From Natribaculum luteum (GTDB lineage: Archaea > Halobacteriota > Halobacteria > Halobacteriales > Natrialbaceae): a DNA stretch of 64,000 bases. The position numbers were made by a program, and so were the translations under genes. This document shows positions 8,012 through 16,965 of this stretch, piece after piece (position 1 is the first letter of the stretch; every line of letters begins with the position of its first letter). The stretch lies in NCBI RefSeq assembly GCF_023008545.1, contig NZ_CP095398.1:682001-746000 (forward strand). The letters are read 5' to 3'. Below the pieces are notes generated by a model, which saw only the letters and a list, made by a program, of their open reading frames with translations, made no database searches and was not told the DNA's origin.

Positions 8012-8757
8012 TCAGTGCCCGATGTAACCGAGAGCCTCGAGACGTTCGCCGACGACCCCCGTTTCGAGAGCGTCGTCGATACCGTAATCGGTGTATGCAG
8101 GCTGATCGTAGTGGTCAGCAACGATCTTCTCGAACCGGGCGACGCGTTCCGGTTCTTCTTCGGCGACGTTCGTCTGCTCACGGGGGTCAGACGGGAGGTG
8201 GAATAGTTTCGTCGAAATGTGTTTGTCACGCGCAGTGATGAACTTCCACTCCGAGGTTCGACAGCCGGTGATTAGAAGATCGAGATCTACCTCTCGGCCG
8301 TCCCGATTCGCGTTCTGGGCGAACACCGCGCGGTCCTCTGGAAGCGAGGATTCGCCGCGGAGAGCAGGACAAAGCGACGTCCCGTGAAATCGCCTCGGGT
8401 TGTAAGGGTTGTCGAGGGCTGCCCCGAGCAGCGTCGGACCGATATCGATCGTCGAGGTTACCTGTTCGACGTCAGTGAGGTCTTCGGTCCCGAGTTTGAA
8501 CAGCAGCGGGACGTGTGCTCCCTCTTCGAAGGGCTCGGTGCAGTGGGTCAAGTTTCCGTGCTCTCGAAACTCCTCGCCGTGGTCCGAAGTGAATGCGACG
8601 TGCGATTGTTTCCACAACCCCCGTTCCTTGAGACCGTCGATGAGCCGTTCGAGTTCAGCGTCGAGCTGTCGAAGCGACGCATCGTACATCGATGAGACGA
8701 TGTCGACCTCTTCGGTCGAGAGGTCCTGTGGATTCGTGTGAAGCCTATCGTCGGTAC
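8012..8757 (-). pseudogene. Sulfatase-superfamily gene, C-terminal half (interrupted)
   Basis: About 245 residues forming the second half of a membrane-glycan-type sulfatase: STEEVDIVSSMYDASLRQLD, then VAFTSDHGEEFREHG, the metal-binding DHG motif of the alkaline-phosphatase superfamily. Then come HVPLLFK, TIDIGPTLL and a C-terminal LEALGYIG typical of haloarchaeal sulfatases. The N-terminal half lies at 11312-12040, and the two are separated by an ISH3-type element with GTAC flanking it on both sides. The two halves are one base out of frame when joined at a single GTAC, so the ancestral frame was also damaged or the junction was altered. No functional enzyme is expected. Confidence 0.88.
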
Positions 8758-8800
8758 TTCCCAACTGGTGTGAGAGCTGAAGCTAAAGCGTTGGTCTCAT

Positions 8801-9924
8801 GATGCCTTGTTTTGCCGCCGATTGACGGCAACTTCAGACGTTCTCACAGGAAGGTTCCGTCAGATTAACCGGGAAATGGACGCCGTCTGGCGATATGGCA
8901 TCGCTCAGACGACTAGCGCGAATGTGTCGAGACCTTGCCAAACAGCACGTTGACGATCCGGACGTACCCGCCGCGCCGGATGGCGCGGACGGGTACGCCA
9001 AGTGGACACAGATCGCGTTAATTCTGTTCCGCGTCGAACTGGAGAAGAGCCTCCGTGAGACTGAAGACTACCTCAACGAGATGCCAGGTGTTCTTGCTGT
9101 GTTCGATCTCGACGAGGCACCGCACTACAGCTCGTTCTGTCGGTGGGAGCAGGAGTATCAGATGCGTGAACTGCGCCGCCTGCTCCGCGCTTCGGCGGAG
9201 CAGGCGGGCTGGAGTGGTGAAGCTGCGATTGATGCAAGTGGCTTCCAGCGCGATCAAACCAGCTACCACTACCGCGACCGAGCGAACTACTCATTCCAGT
9301 CGATGAAGACAACGATCTTGATCGACGTGAACTCACTGGCGATCAAGGACGTTCATTTTACGACGCAGAAGGCCTGGGACGGCCACATCGGGATGCAGGT
9401 CTTCCGCCGGAACGCGGAAGACCTGCGTGTGTTGTCTGCTGACGCGAACTACTCGTGGAGCGACCTCCGTGAGGAGTGTCGCTCCGAGTCAACGCGACCG
9501 TTGATCAAGCACAGGGAGCAGACACCGTTGCAGAAGGCCCACAACGCACGAATGAACGATGACTACAACCAGCGCTGGATGAGTGAAACCGGCTTCTCGC
9601 AGTTGAAGCAAGACGACGGCGAGAAGCTCCGCTCCCGGAGCTGGCACGGCCAGTTCCGGGAGCTAACTCGCAAGTGCATCGTGCATAACCTAACGCAGGC
9701 GGCGAGTTAGGGCTCGCCGCCTGCTCCCCTTTTCCGGACGTATCCGGGAGAGGCATCGCCGTCGTCACCGGAACAACGGAGCAAGGTACCATAGTTTTGA
9801 CTCATCAGCAATCGCTGTGACTGACAGCTACTGCATCTTCTGAGGTCGAAAAGCCGTCTCTAACGTCGTGAAATTGTAGATCAGCAACCCCACCCCGATG
9901 CCGTCTTGCGTTCAACAAGGCATC
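8801..9924 (+). mobile_element. IS5-family element, full-length copy
   Basis: A 1124-bp element bounded by 11-bp inverted repeats (GATGCCTTGTT / AACAAGGCATC) and flanked by TCAT on both sides (8797-8800 and 9925-9928). It inserted into the left part of the ISH3-type element. A shortened inverted copy lies at 13747-14706. Confidence 0.85.
8895..9710 (+). CDS. IS5-family DDE transposase
   Basis: A 271-aa transposase. Catalytic residues are visible: first Asp in AAIDASGFQRD (near 115), second Asp in LSADANYSW (near 185), and Glu in RWMSETGFSQLKQDDG (near 235). The N-terminus MASLRRLARMCRDLAKQHV is the usual DNA-binding start. The C-terminus (RELTRKCIVHNL) is also typical of haloarchaeal IS5 elements. 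The gene is complete, so this copy may still be active and could mobilise the deletion derivative at 13747-14706. Confidence 0.93.
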   Translation: MASLRRLARMCRDLAKQHVDDPDVPAAPDGADGYAKWTQIALILFRVELEKSLRETEDYLNEMPGVLAVFDLDEAPHYSSFCRWEQEYQMRELRRLLRASAEQAGWSGEAAIDASGFQRDQTSYHYRDRANYSFQSMKTTILIDVNSLAIKDVHFTTQKAWDGHIGMQVFRRNAEDLRVLSADANYSWSDLREECRSESTRPLIKHREQTPLQKAHNARMNDDYNQRWMSETGFSQLKQDDGEKLRSRSWHGQFRELTRKCIVHNLTQAAS

Positions 9925-9947
9925 TCATGAGGAAGATGTCTGGCTGA

Positions 9948-11126
9948 GTGAATGTGTTCAGCGTCCCTCAACCAGACGGTGTTCTTTCAGACTCAGACGT
10001 GAAAGATCTAGCGGAAGACGTCATTTGCCAGCTCCCTTTGCCAGGGATCGAGGGCTCGCCCCTCGATCCCGGCGATATCTGGGCGGTCGTCATTCTTGCA
10101 GCAGTCAATCAGACCTCCATCTGGGAGACGTGCAAGGACAATGACAACGCTGTCTGTGACGATACTGTCATGGACTGGCTCCATACGCTCAACCGAGAGT
10201 GGCTTGAGCAGGTTGCTAACCGCCTTCTCAGGGAGGTAGCGATGACGATCCTCGACCCTAATCGGTCGAGGATCGTCTCCATTGACTTCGTCGATAATCC
10301 CTACCACGGAACGTACGCCGATGAAGAAGGTGAACTCTGCCGCATGCACGCGAAAGACGGAACAACGACGTGCCACCGGTACTGCACAGCGTATCTCGTC
10401 TCGAACGGAAAGCCAGTGACGTTGGCGATGACGTACGTCCGTAGCGATGAGAAAGAGGCCGACGCGGTCGAGCGCGTCCTCGACCGCGTCGAAGCCTATC
10501 CCTTCGACATAGAGCTTCTGTTGGCTGATCGTGGCTTCTACAACGAACGTATTCTGCGTCGTTCTCAGGAGATTGCTGCGACTGTCGTTCCCGTCCAAAA
10601 GAAGGGAGAACACATGAAGGAAAAGTTGGACACGCACCGTTCGTACATGACAACCTATCGGATGTACAAAGACCGCGAGCGGGAACTAGAATTCCCGCTC
10701 GCGGTCGCTGTGTCCTATCACGCTGGAGATCGAGGGAAAAGCGGGGAGGTTGTGCGAGGGTATGTGGCGTGCGATCTGGCTGATCGCACGCCCAAGCAGG
10801 TCGAACAGCTGTACCGGAAACGGTCAGCGATTGAAACAAGCTACCGGGTGTTTCGCCAAGCACGAGTGGTAACGACGACACAAGATCCAGTCGTCCGCTT
10901 TGCATTCGTCTTGGTCGGGTTCTTGCTGGAGAACCTCTGGCTCGTGCTTCGGTGGGCGGTCGTCGCCCGCCCGCGTCGGGGCGGGCGCGACCTGCCCGAG
11001 GAATTCACGTTCAAGACCTTCTCTGACTGGATCAGACATGCATTAGAGGAAGAGCTAGAGCGGAGTTGGGAGATCGAGATGAACGGAACAGGTGTGCCAG
11101 AAGCATACGCGCCGGCCACGGGCTGA
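9948..11126 (+). CDS. ISH3-family transposase
   Basis: A 392-aa DDE transposase. Asp in VSIDFVDNPYHGTY (near 104), Asp in LLLADRGFYNERIL (near 190), and the Y-x2-R-x3-E block LYRKRSAIETSYRVFRQ (near 285-300) of the IS4/ISH3 type are present. The C-terminal hydrophobic segment FAFVLVGFLLENLWLVLRW is characteristic of haloarchaeal ISH3 proteins. The reading frame is complete, but the IS5 insertion separates it from the left end of the element. A C-terminal relic of a similar transposase occurs at 48395-48892. Confidence 0.9.
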   Translation: MNVFSVPQPDGVLSDSDVKDLAEDVICQLPLPGIEGSPLDPGDIWAVVILAAVNQTSIWETCKDNDNAVCDDTVMDWLHTLNREWLEQVANRLLREVAMTILDPNRSRIVSIDFVDNPYHGTYADEEGELCRMHAKDGTTTCHRYCTAYLVSNGKPVTLAMTYVRSDEKEADAVERVLDRVEAYPFDIELLLADRGFYNERILRRSQEIAATVVPVQKKGEHMKEKLDTHRSYMTTYRMYKDRERELEFPLAVAVSYHAGDRGKSGEVVRGYVACDLADRTPKQVEQLYRKRSAIETSYRVFRQARVVTTTQDPVVRFAFVLVGFLLENLWLVLRWAVVARPRRGGRDLPEEFTFKTFSDWIRHALEEELERSWEIEMNGTGVPEAYAPATG

Positions 11127-11311
11127 CGCCAGCCCGCGGCCTTGGGCAAGCTCTTGGTGAGCAACAGCATTCGCCTAGAACAGCGTATCTCAGCCTTCTT
11201 ACTTCACTTCTCCTCATCCGTGGATTCTATTTCCTGTTCACTCGGTTACCACACCGGCATTCGCTCTGTTCGTCAATGACTCAGCACAGTTCACGAAGCG
11301 ACTTTCGGGAA

Positions 11312-12040
11312 GTACCGATCGTTGATGTTCCACAGTTCATCCGCTGAAACGTCCGGTGCACCGACTGCGTCTCGGTATTCCTTTGGCGGGACGTACGGCG
11401 AGTGCGTTTCCATGAAGTGTGCGAAAACGAACAGCGGTTGGTCGTCGGGCGCCTTGTCGATGTACTCGAGCGTGCGATCGACGATCTCGTCAGCCGTGGG
11501 ATGCGGCGGCGTCCGCTCCTCTACCAGTCGATACATGCGTTCGACTGCCCGGTAGAGCGGCCCGTCCTGATCCAATCGTTCGTAGACGCTAGATTTCAAC
11601 GAATTGATCCGCTGACGGAACGGTGAGACGGCGATTTCGGCGTCCGACTCGACGTTGAACGATCCGATTTCTTCGTTGATGACCGTCTGCTCGCTATCGA
11701 AGTAGACATCAAAGCCACGATCCCACCCAAATCGCGTATGCAACTGCGCGTTCGCGTTGATACCCAGCGTCGTATACCCTGCCTCGTCGAACACAGTCGA
11801 GAGCATCGTCCGGTGGTCCGTCAACTGTGCGTAACCACCGTACATCAGCGGATAGGAAGAGGTCAGAATCCCTGGAAAGCTCTTACGCGTCCCTGTTCCC
11901 GTCGCTATCGCCTGTGTACAGGCGGCTCCTGAATCCGCGAGCGCGTCGAGCGTCGGTGTAGTTTCGATAGGATATCCGTTCTGTGAGAGCCGGTCGTACC
12001 GCAGTCCATCAGCAGTGAACAAGAATACATGATCGTTCAT
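11312..12040 (-). pseudogene. Sulfatase-superfamily gene, N-terminal half (interrupted)
   Basis: From ATG 12040 the protein starts MNDHVFLFTADGLRYDRLSQNGYPIETTP, the metal-binding N-terminus of haloarchaeal sulfatases (Asp in TADGLR). It continues through the nucleophile region GTGTRKSFPGILTSSYP and the ETHSPYVPP motif near 215, then is cut at NINDRY by the ISH3-type element. The second half is at 8012-8757. An IS66 copy is inserted directly against the start codon: its duplicated target (12038-12045) contains the ATG. The native promoter is therefore displaced by 1.6 kb as well. Confidence 0.88.
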
Positions 12041-12045
12041 ATTGG

Positions 12046-13622
12046 GTAGTTGGATAGCGATTTGCCGTCAGACCGATTTCGTAGCAGTCTCATGAATGGT
12101 CTCTCAATGGTGAACCAAGTGTGTCGCTGGGGATTGGCGGATCGCCGGAATCGATAGATTCCGCGATCCGCACCGAGAACAGTACGCATCTCCGCCAGCA
12201 ACTCGTAGTCCAGAAGCTTGAGAACCGTCTTCTCCGTCGCCAACTCGCTGCACAGCAACAACAGATCGAACAACTTGAGACTCGCCTCAAGAGGTACGAA
12301 AACCCAAACACACCACCCAGTAAGCAGGGTGGTGCGGCTGGATCACCTGGCAACGACGACAGCGACGAGGAAAAGGACGAAAACCAGGAAGACGACGCTG
12401 GCGGCGACGCTGACGCCGCCAGCGACTCATCCCCAGGACGTAGCGAAGGTCACGAAGGAACAACTCGACCGCCACCTGAACCAGAGGAGACTATTCGAGT
12501 CGATCAGGGATATTGTCCAGATTGTGAGCAAAGCCTCTCTAACCCGGACAGCTACGTCTCACGAACTGTTATCGACATTCCTCTTCCCATTCCAACCACT
12601 GTCATCGAGTACAAACTCGGCAAACACCGCTGTTCCTGTGGAAACGAGGTCGTTGCTGAACATCCTGACTGCCCGGAAACCGGGCGGTTTGGGCCGAATA
12701 TCATGGCCCAAACCGCCCTCGGTAGGTTCCATCAGCGACTTCCGAACCGTAAACAGGCGGAGCTGTTTGATTGGGAACTCGATATTCCCATCTCTCATCG
12801 GACGATCTACAACCTGACCAAGCGGGTCGCAGACCGGCTGCGACCCGCGTATGACGATGTCAAAGCCCGTATTCAGGAAAGTGACGTCGTCTACTGCGAT
12901 GAAACGGGATTTCCTGTTGACGGAGAGCAACACTGGGCGTGGACGTTCGTTACTGACGAAGAGGTGCTGTTCTGGGTTGATGAGAGTCGTGGAAGCCAGG
13001 TGTTAGAGGACGTCCTCGGCGAGGAATTCGCCGAGGACTCGACGCTCAGCTGTGACGGTTGGTCAGCGTATCCGAGCTATCACACGAAGCTCCAGCGGTG
13101 CTGGGCACATCTGTTGCGGGAGGCGGAGTACGTTGCTGAACGGTACGAGGAAGCAGAGAAGTTATCTGCGGAGTTACACGCTCTCCATGACGATTTAACG
13201 GCGTTCGACAAGGAGGATCCATCCGCCTCCGCCCGCGAGCAGAAGCGGGCGGAGGCGTCGTTACATCTGGAAGGCCTGATCAGGGAAGACTATGAGGCAC
13301 AGGAGGTCCAGAAGCTGATCGAGAAGATCAGGAACGGGTTAGGCCACTGGCTGACGTTCGTCACAGAGCCAGACGTCGATTCGACGAATAATCGCGCAGA
13401 GCGCGCTCTGCGCGAGCAAGTTGTGCTGCGGAAGATGTTCCGGACCCTCCGCTCAGCCGAAGGGGTCCAGATTCACGAGACGATCACGACCATGTTAGCC
13501 ACGTGGAAACGGCGAGGACTAGATCCGCCTGAACAGCTCCAGTCCATCCTCGGTGGGAAAGAACTCAGTTCAGGATGAGAGGTATCACTGATCGGTGAAT
13601 CCTGGTCACGCTATCCAACTAC
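12046..13622 (+). mobile_element. IS66-family element, copy 1
   Basis: 1577 bp with terminal inverted repeats GTAGTTGGATAGCG / CGCTATCCAACTAC. It is flanked by a perfect 8-bp target duplication CATATTGG (12038-12045 and 13623-13630), the length expected for IS66. It is inserted at the start codon of the sulfatase relic. It has the same length as copy 2 (46519-48095). Confidence 0.95.
12121..13578 (+). CDS. IS66-family transposase, copy 1
   Basis: A 485-aa transposase. It has a leucine-rich coiled coil at about residues 20-60 (LRQQLVVQKLENRLLRRQL), the NPNTPPSKQG linker, an acidic low-complexity stretch (75-110), and a zinc finger (CPDCE near 132 with HRCSCGNE). The DDE core follows: YCDETGFPVDG near 260, LSCDGWSAY near 315, and NNRAERALREQVVLRK near 430-445. 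This is the single-transposase form, with no accessory tnpA/tnpB reading frames inside the element. The start is taken at 12121 because it retains the coiled coil; it is a non-ATG codon (GTG). The gene appears intact. Confidence 0.95.
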   Translation: MSLGIGGSPESIDSAIRTENSTHLRQQLVVQKLENRLLRRQLAAQQQQIEQLETRLKRYENPNTPPSKQGGAAGSPGNDDSDEEKDENQEDDAGGDADAASDSSPGRSEGHEGTTRPPPEPEETIRVDQGYCPDCEQSLSNPDSYVSRTVIDIPLPIPTTVIEYKLGKHRCSCGNEVVAEHPDCPETGRFGPNIMAQTALGRFHQRLPNRKQAELFDWELDIPISHRTIYNLTKRVADRLRPAYDDVKARIQESDVVYCDETGFPVDGEQHWAWTFVTDEEVLFWVDESRGSQVLEDVLGEEFAEDSTLSCDGWSAYPSYHTKLQRCWAHLLREAEYVAERYEEAEKLSAELHALHDDLTAFDKEDPSASAREQKRAEASLHLEGLIREDYEAQEVQKLIEKIRNGLGHWLTFVTEPDVDSTNNRAERALREQVVLRKMFRTLRSAEGVQIHETITTMLATWKRRGLDPPEQLQSILGGKELSSG

Positions 13623-13746
13623 CATATTGGTTCCTTCTGGGAAATAGTTTGAACATGAGATATAAGTTAGGTCTTTAATTAGTATTTCCCTATCAGATTG
13701 CCGAGCAGGTATCGGCGGTGAGCAAAGCTGTATTTTTGATGGATTC

Positions 13747-14706
13747 TTGCCTTGTTGAACGCAAGACGGCATCGGGTGGGGTTGCTGATCTACAATTTCA
13801 CGGCGTTAGAGACGACTTTTCGACCTCAGAAGATGCAGTAGCTGTCAGTCACAGCGATTGCTGATGGGTCAAAACTATGGTACCTTGCTCCGTTGTTCCG
13901 GTGACGACGGCGATGCCTCTCCCGGATACGTCCGGAAAAGGGGAGCAGGCGGCGAGCCCTAACTCGCCGCCTGCGTTAGGTTATGCACGATGCACTTGCG
14001 AGTTAGCTCCCGGAACTGGCCGTGCCAGCTCCGGGAGCGGAGCTTCTCGCCGTCGTCTTGCTTCAACTGCGAGAAGCCGGTTTCACTCATCCAGCGCTGG
14101 TTGTAGTCATCGTTCATTCGTGCGTTGTGGGCCTTCTGCAACGGTGTCTGCTCCATGTGCTTGATCAACGGTCGCGTTGACTCGGAGCGACACTCCTCAC
14201 GGAGGTCGCTCCACGAGTAGTTCGCTCGGTCGCGGTAGTGGTAGCTGGTTTGATCGCGCTGGAAGCCACTTGCATCAATCGCGGCTTCACCACTCCAGCC
14301 CGCCTGCTCCGCCGAAGCGCGGAGCAGGCGGCGGAGTTCACGCATTCGATACTGTTGTTCCCATCGGGACAGCGAACTGTAGTGCGGTGCCTCGTTGAGA
14401 TCGAATACAGCAAGAACAGCTGGCATCTCGTTGAGGTAGTCTTCAGTTTCACGGAGGCTCTTCTCCAGTTCGACGCGGAACAGAATTAACGCGATCTGTG
14501 TCCACTTGGCGTACCCGTCCGCGCCGTCCGGCGCGGCGGGTACGTCCGGATTGTCAACGTGCTGTTTGGCAAGGTCTCGACACATTCGCGCTAGCCGTCT
14601 GAGCGATGCCATATCGCCAGACGGCGTCCATTTCCCGGTTAATCTGACGGAAGATAACCGTGAGAGCGTCTGAGACTGTCGTCATTCGGCGGCAAAACAA
14701 GGCATC
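13747..14706 (-). mobile_element. IS5-family deletion derivative (non-autonomous copy)
   Basis: An inverted, shortened copy of the element at 8801-9924. The right end AACAAGGCATC is perfect. The left end keeps GCCTTGTT but the outer bases differ (CTT instead of GAT). No target duplication was seen. It truncates the ligase gene at 14707-15047. Confidence 0.85.
13959..14612 (-). pseudogene. IS5-family transposase with internal 54-codon deletion
   Basis: 217 aa against 271 aa for the intact copy. The frame is kept, but the segment between two ANYS motifs is missing, which removes the second catalytic Asp (SADANYSW context). In the intact copy the deleted 162 bp lie exactly between two 11-bp direct repeats GCGAACTACTC (9282-9292 and 9444-9454), so slippage or recombination between them explains the loss. 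The protein cannot be catalytic by itself. Confidence 0.9.
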
Positions 14707-15047
14707 ATCCAAACTGGGTAACGCCCCAGAAAGCGCTCGCCGATAGTCTCAGTATCTGCAGTGAAATCCTTAACGTCATCCAGCTCCACTGCTGTGTCTG
14801 TGACGACTGAATCGAAGTGTTCCATCAACTGGGGCTTGGTAACCGGTGGGAGTGAGTCCAGAGTTGTAATCGGCCGGTCAACATCTTCGTATAGCCGCTT
14901 GTAAAACCGAGATTTGCGGAGCACAAAATCGAGCAGTTCTTGGAGCCGCTGGTGTTGACGCTCCCTTATCTCGGCCTCCGAAGCGTTCTTCATACGGAAC
15001 GCATCGATCCGGGTGCGAAGTTTGGCAAGCGATGAGGGCTGGTTCAT
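14707..15047 (-). pseudogene. Phenylacetate-CoA ligase/CapK-like adenylate-forming enzyme, N-terminal fragment
   Basis: From ATG 15047 (MNQPSSLAKLRTRID) about 113 codons remain, with the start of PaaK/CapK-type enzymes: RLQELLDFVLRKSRFYKRLYED, then LDSLPPVTKPQLMEHFDSVV. The gene is cut by the IS5 deletion derivative, and no continuation is found on its far side (13631-13746). CapK-like members often occur in capsule loci, where they activate carboxylic acids for glycan modification. That context suits this island, but this copy is dead. Confidence 0.7.
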
Positions 15048-15521
15048 GTGCTGAGACTTTGATGTAGGACACAAAATATGTACACCCACGGATCCATTTG
15101 CCCACCCCAGATGAACATGCGCGCTGAGTTCAGCACGGCCGATGGAACCTGTCACAGACCGAGGGTTTCAACAAGGCCAAAAATCCCGTACCACCACGAT
15201 GAGCTCGACATATCACACAGTTACAGTAAAATGGCTCAAAATAGCGGGAAAGTGATTTAGTGCGATACAACGCTCTGTTCTCACTCCTTAGCGATCAGCT
15301 GTTTCGAGCGAGAATATATCTGAAGAATAGGATTTCGACAGAGCCTGCCAGTATTATCTGAACACCACCATTCTTCTTGTCACAACTAACGGCAGTCTGT
15401 GTACTGAACGTATCCGGCTGGAGTGTATCAACGACAGAGGATGTCAACAGAACCGTTCAGTTCCAATGGGGCTGGTCGTGATCGGGGCAATCGTAATCGA
15501 CACCGTTCGTGGGGATCGAGT
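15048..15521. other. Intergenic, lower GC, no gene seen
   Basis: This holds the promoter side of the ligase relic and the 3' side of the next gene. Only short frames occur. No tRNA or repeat was recognised. Confidence 0.5.
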
Positions 15522-16427
15522 CTACGACACGATCTCCTGGACGTAGATGTGAGCGTACGCACCCGCCCACACGATGGACAGGAGTTCACCGACGCTCGAT
15601 GAGATCATACTCAAACCGGGAGTCGACGAAGCCAGGCTCGTCCCCATCTCGAGGAGAGATGGCGGCAAATAAAAGCTGATTGCACTCCCGATAGCGATCA
15701 CTACGATGAGTACGACCTTCCCTCGGTAGTTCGTCGTGATGCGCCAGCTAACCCGAAGTGATTCGATGGGGCCGTACTGGCCGATGACACAGGCTTCCGG
15801 TACGAACCAGAATTTGAACATCAAGAGAAGAAACGGCACGGCAAAGACGATCCCGCCGACTGCCGCCGCAACGGGAAAGCTGACCATCTCCACGGGATTG
15901 CCCGGAATAAGACCAACAAGCACGAGTAGTGGCAGAGTGAGGAGGGATGGGATCATCATAACGAAGAATACGAGTAGAAGGACGCCGCCAACTACCGCCG
16001 GTATCCGAGCAATACTTCGATGCAGTCCCGCGCGTATCGTGACGGGGTCACCAGCCAGTTCTCCGGCGACAATCGTTCCCACGTAGGCTCGAATCAAGAA
16101 GATGAACGCGAACGCTGCCAAGGCCTCGAGTACGTCGATTACAGGCAGCGGGAGCACGTCGATACTGTCCGTCTCGAGAAGCCGGTTGGCGAGGACGATC
16201 ACGCCGGCGAAGGCGACAATCGACGGGGAGGATCGCAACAGTCGAACGGACCAGACCAACGCATCGAGGACGGTCCGATTGGTGGTAGTCGTCTCGATGT
16301 TTCGGCATTCGAGACACCCACACCCGTCGACATCGTCTCGTTCCTTGATCGTTGGCGCCATGCCACACGTGACTGTGTCGTAAATGGTAGAAATACTTCG
16401 GATCGGTGCGTCGGTGCGTTCGCTCAT
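15522..16427 (-). CDS. Multi-pass membrane protein with an N-terminal CxC..C motif
   Basis: 301 aa. The cytoplasmic N-terminus contains DGCGCLECRN (about 35-44), a compact cysteine cluster that could bind metal. About six hydrophobic segments follow (for example SIVAFAGVIVLANRLL, AVVGGVLLLVFFVMMIP, VVLIVVIAIGSAISFYLPP). A soluble loop ACVIGQYGPIESLRVSWRIT resembles haloarchaeal DUF7847-like membrane proteins, as does the next membrane gene at 16966-17784. The start ATGA overlaps the stop of the HTH gene by 4 bp, so the pair is translationally coupled and the regulator probably controls it. Function is unknown. Confidence 0.85.
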   Translation of the reverse strand: MSERTDAPIRSISTIYDTVTCGMAPTIKERDDVDGCGCLECRNIETTTTNRTVLDALVWSVRLLRSSPSIVAFAGVIVLANRLLETDSIDVLPLPVIDVLEALAAFAFIFLIRAYVGTIVAGELAGDPVTIRAGLHRSIARIPAVVGGVLLLVFFVMMIPSLLTLPLLVLVGLIPGNPVEMVSFPVAAAVGGIVFAVPFLLLMFKFWFVPEACVIGQYGPIESLRVSWRITTNYRGKVVLIVVIAIGSAISFYLPPSLLEMGTSLASSTPGLSMISSSVGELLSIVWAGAYAHIYVQEIVS

Positions 16428-16876
16428 TCAGCAGTAACAAACTGTGAGATGGATTCACCGACTGCAAGCAGGATCGATGGTGGACCGAGCAGCGAGGCGA
16501 AGGATTTGAACGCGCGTTTGAGACTCGGCCGATCGTCTTCGGTACCGAGAAAGAGCAGTGTCGGATCTTCGGAAACGACGTACACACTCATCTCTCGGCC
16601 TTTCTCCGAATAGCAGGTGTCAGTGACTTCGATTACCCCGGCCGATTCGAGGTTCGTCAGGTGATAGTGAACGTTTTGAACGCTCTGGTCGAGTTGCTCA
16701 GCGATCCGCGCCGGTGTCGCCGGCGTCTCGTTGAGCAGCCGGAAGATCTCGTAGGCGGTTTCAGAGGATAACGCTTCGATCACCTCTCGCGTCGCGTCGT
16801 CGTCGAGGCTCAGTACGGCTGGGGAATCGCTTCGTTCGACGGCGGCGTCTGTTTGTGTCGGAAAGAGCCGTGTCAT
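16424..16876 (-). CDS. ArsR-family winged-helix transcriptional regulator
   Basis: 150 aa with an ArsR/helix-turn-helix core at about residues 25-100: ALSSETAYEIFRLLNETPATPARIAEQLDQSVQNVHYHLTNLESAGVIEV. The IAEQLDQSVQNVHYHL segment is the HTH. The wing carries YSEKGREMSVYVV. The C-terminus is hydrophobic (FASLLGPPSILLAVG), so it may associate with the membrane. It overlaps the downstream membrane-protein start by 4 bp. Haloarchaea often pair such one-component sensors with membrane targets, but the signal is unknown. Confidence 0.9.
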   Translation of the reverse strand: MTRLFPTQTDAAVERSDSPAVLSLDDDATREVIEALSSETAYEIFRLLNETPATPARIAEQLDQSVQNVHYHLTNLESAGVIEVTDTCYSEKGREMSVYVVSEDPTLLFLGTEDDRPSLKRAFKSFASLLGPPSILLAVGESISQFVTAE

Positions 16877-16965
16877 AGTTACGGGGATTCTGTGAATGGC
16901 GGTCGCAGGGATCCGATCCGATCAGTGGCTGTTCGAGACCGTAATATGTAGTTGTTGGTGAGTGT

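Larger units (their letters stand above)
8758..11311 (+). mobile_element. ISH3-family element, itself interrupted by an IS5-family element
   Basis: The outer ends TTCCC..GGGAA sit between GTAC (8754-8757) and GTAC (11312-11315), a 4-bp target duplication inside the sulfatase gene. Removing the internal IS5 copy (8801-9924 plus one TCAT) leaves about 1.43 kb, a normal ISH3 length, with the transposase at 9948-11126. The inverted repeats are short and imperfect beyond the first five bases. Confidence 0.75.

Noticed and set aside
8758-8800. Left 43 bp of ISH3 as an extra exon of the sulfatase fragment
   Set aside because: The frame can be read as MASS-like extension from the IS, but the GTAC duplication shows it is element DNA.
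12218-12817. Second frame inside IS66 (also at 46691 and 58119) as an accessory tnpB-like gene
   Set aside because: It recurs in all three copies only because the DNA is the same. Its composition is shadow-like (Thr/Arg/Ser-rich), and it lacks any IS66 accessory motif.
14682-15155. Upstream start (15155) for the ligase fragment
   Set aside because: The first 36 residues (MTGSIGRAELSAHVHLGWAN..) do not resemble the family. The ATG at 15047 gives the usual N-terminus.
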